From the NCBI GenBank assembly GCA_030603505.1, contig JAUVXQ010000082.1, positions 1 through 6,135 on the forward strand: a stretch of 6,135 bases of DNA, given 5' to 3'. Source of the DNA: Candidatus Heimdallarchaeota archaeon. GTDB lineage: Archaea; Asgardarchaeota; Heimdallarchaeia; Heimdallarchaeales; Heimdallarchaeaceae. This document shows positions 5,798 through 6,135 of the stretch, one piece after another. Within the stretch, counting starts at the first letter, position 1. The number at the start of each line of letters is the position of its first letter. Both the position numbers and the translations under genes were made by a program. Below the pieces are notes generated by a model that was not told the origin of the DNA, ran no database searches, and was given only the letters and a program-made list of their open reading frames with translations.

Positions 5798-6135
5798 ATG
5801 ATGACTAAAGTCTTGCGGACAGAAATAATGGAGGTACGAAGAAACAAGGAGTTGGGCAAGCTTTGTCATCAGACTAAGAATCTCTACAATCGAGGAAATT
5901 TTCTGATAAAAGAACAGCTAAAGAAAAGTAGAAAATTCTTGTTCTACAACGACCTAGATAGAATCTTGAAGGGAGAGCAGTGTTACAAACTTTTACCTGC
6001 ACACACCGCTCAACACACACTTAAACTCTTAATGAGGAACTGGAAAGCTTACTTTCACGCACTGAAAGAATGGAAGAAACAACCTAACAAATTTCTCAGT
6101 TGTCCTCGCTCTCCCTATTTCAAGAAACCTTCAGG
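5798..6135 (+). CDS. tnpB: TnpB RNA-guided endonuclease, N-terminal part (runs off window)
   Basis: The first 112 residues of a TnpB/OrfB protein of the IS200/IS605 superfamily are present; the family is usually about 370-450 residues long. TnpB is an RNA-guided DNA nuclease related to Cas12 that uses an RNA from the element's right end. Recognisable family segments are LCHQTKNLYNRGN (22-34), YNDLDRILK (50-58), YKLLPAHTAQHTLKLL (63-78), RNWKAYF (80-86) and the basic stretch around 88-112. These belong to the nucleic-acid-binding N-terminal region. The RuvC-like catalytic acids, the zinc finger and the guide RNA lie beyond the edge, so activity cannot be judged. The frame is open to the end. 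An in-frame TAG at 5777-5779 limits the start to ATG 5798 or ATG 5801. G+C is about 39% here by hand count, above the host genes sampled, consistent with transfer. Confidence 0.88.
   Translation, partial: MMTKVLRTEIMEVRRNKELGKLCHQTKNLYNRGNFLIKEQLKKSRKFLFYNDLDRILKGEQCYKLLPAHTAQHTLKLLMRNWKAYFHALKEWKKQPNKFLSCPRSPYFKKPS

Larger units (their letters stand above)
5738..6135 (+). mobile_element. Left part of an IS200/IS605-superfamily element with tnpB (IS1341-like)
   Basis: The tnpB reading frame marks an insertion element that runs off the right edge. No TnpA transposase lies between pilin and tnpB, which suggests a tnpB-only (IS1341-type) element unless tnpA follows downstream. The left boundary is uncertain. 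TTGAT at 5733-5737 matches the target/TAM of ISDra2, and family members insert just 3' of such a site, so I placed the boundary at 5738. The pentamer is common in AT-rich DNA, and any point from 5677 to 5797 is possible. Confidence 0.5.

Overview
This 6.1-kb window is AT-rich (roughly one third G+C by eye) and reads as archaeal chromosome. Three things support this. One gene encodes a type IV pilin with the archaeal RGVSP-type class III signal. Most genes have a TATA-like box about 24-29 bases upstream of the start codon and no Shine-Dalgarno, which fits leaderless transcripts. The helicase, glycosyltransferase and TnpB families are all common in archaea. The lineage cannot be fixed from the sequence; an AT-rich group such as Asgard archaea is possible but unproven.

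Layout, all genes on the + strand. Bases 50-2590 encode a complete MrfA/Hrq1-like superfamily 2 helicase with an N-terminal zinc ribbon and a C-terminal DUF1998-type cysteine cluster, probably for DNA repair. Bases 2680-3081 encode a 133-residue helical protein that I do not recognise. A 220-base spacer follows, with a possible three-way-junction RNA and a T-tract. Bases 3302-4984 encode a multi-spanning membrane protein that looks like a GT-C glycosyltransferase. Bases 5080-5676 encode an archaeal type IV pilin-like protein with four N-glycosylation sequons and a DxDxDxxxD calcium-loop-like motif. From 5798 to the window end runs the N-terminal part of a TnpB (IS200/IS605 superfamily). It continues beyond the window, and no TnpA lies beside it on the left.

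Each gene appears to have its own promoter, so this is not a tight operon. The one plausible functional link is between the GT-C enzyme and the pilin: a surface filament protein with sequons next to a membrane glycosyltransferase. The most distinctive non-coding signal is the 121-base interval between pilin and tnpB. It is bounded by a long imperfect inverted repeat running from the pilin stop codon to 2 bases before the tnpB start, and it contains a tandem octamer, a T7 tract and the tnpB TATA box.

I found no CRISPR array, rRNA, tRNA or convincing multi-gene defence system. The genes are mostly recognisable families, and novelty, if any, lies in the unrecognised protein and the tnpB leader.
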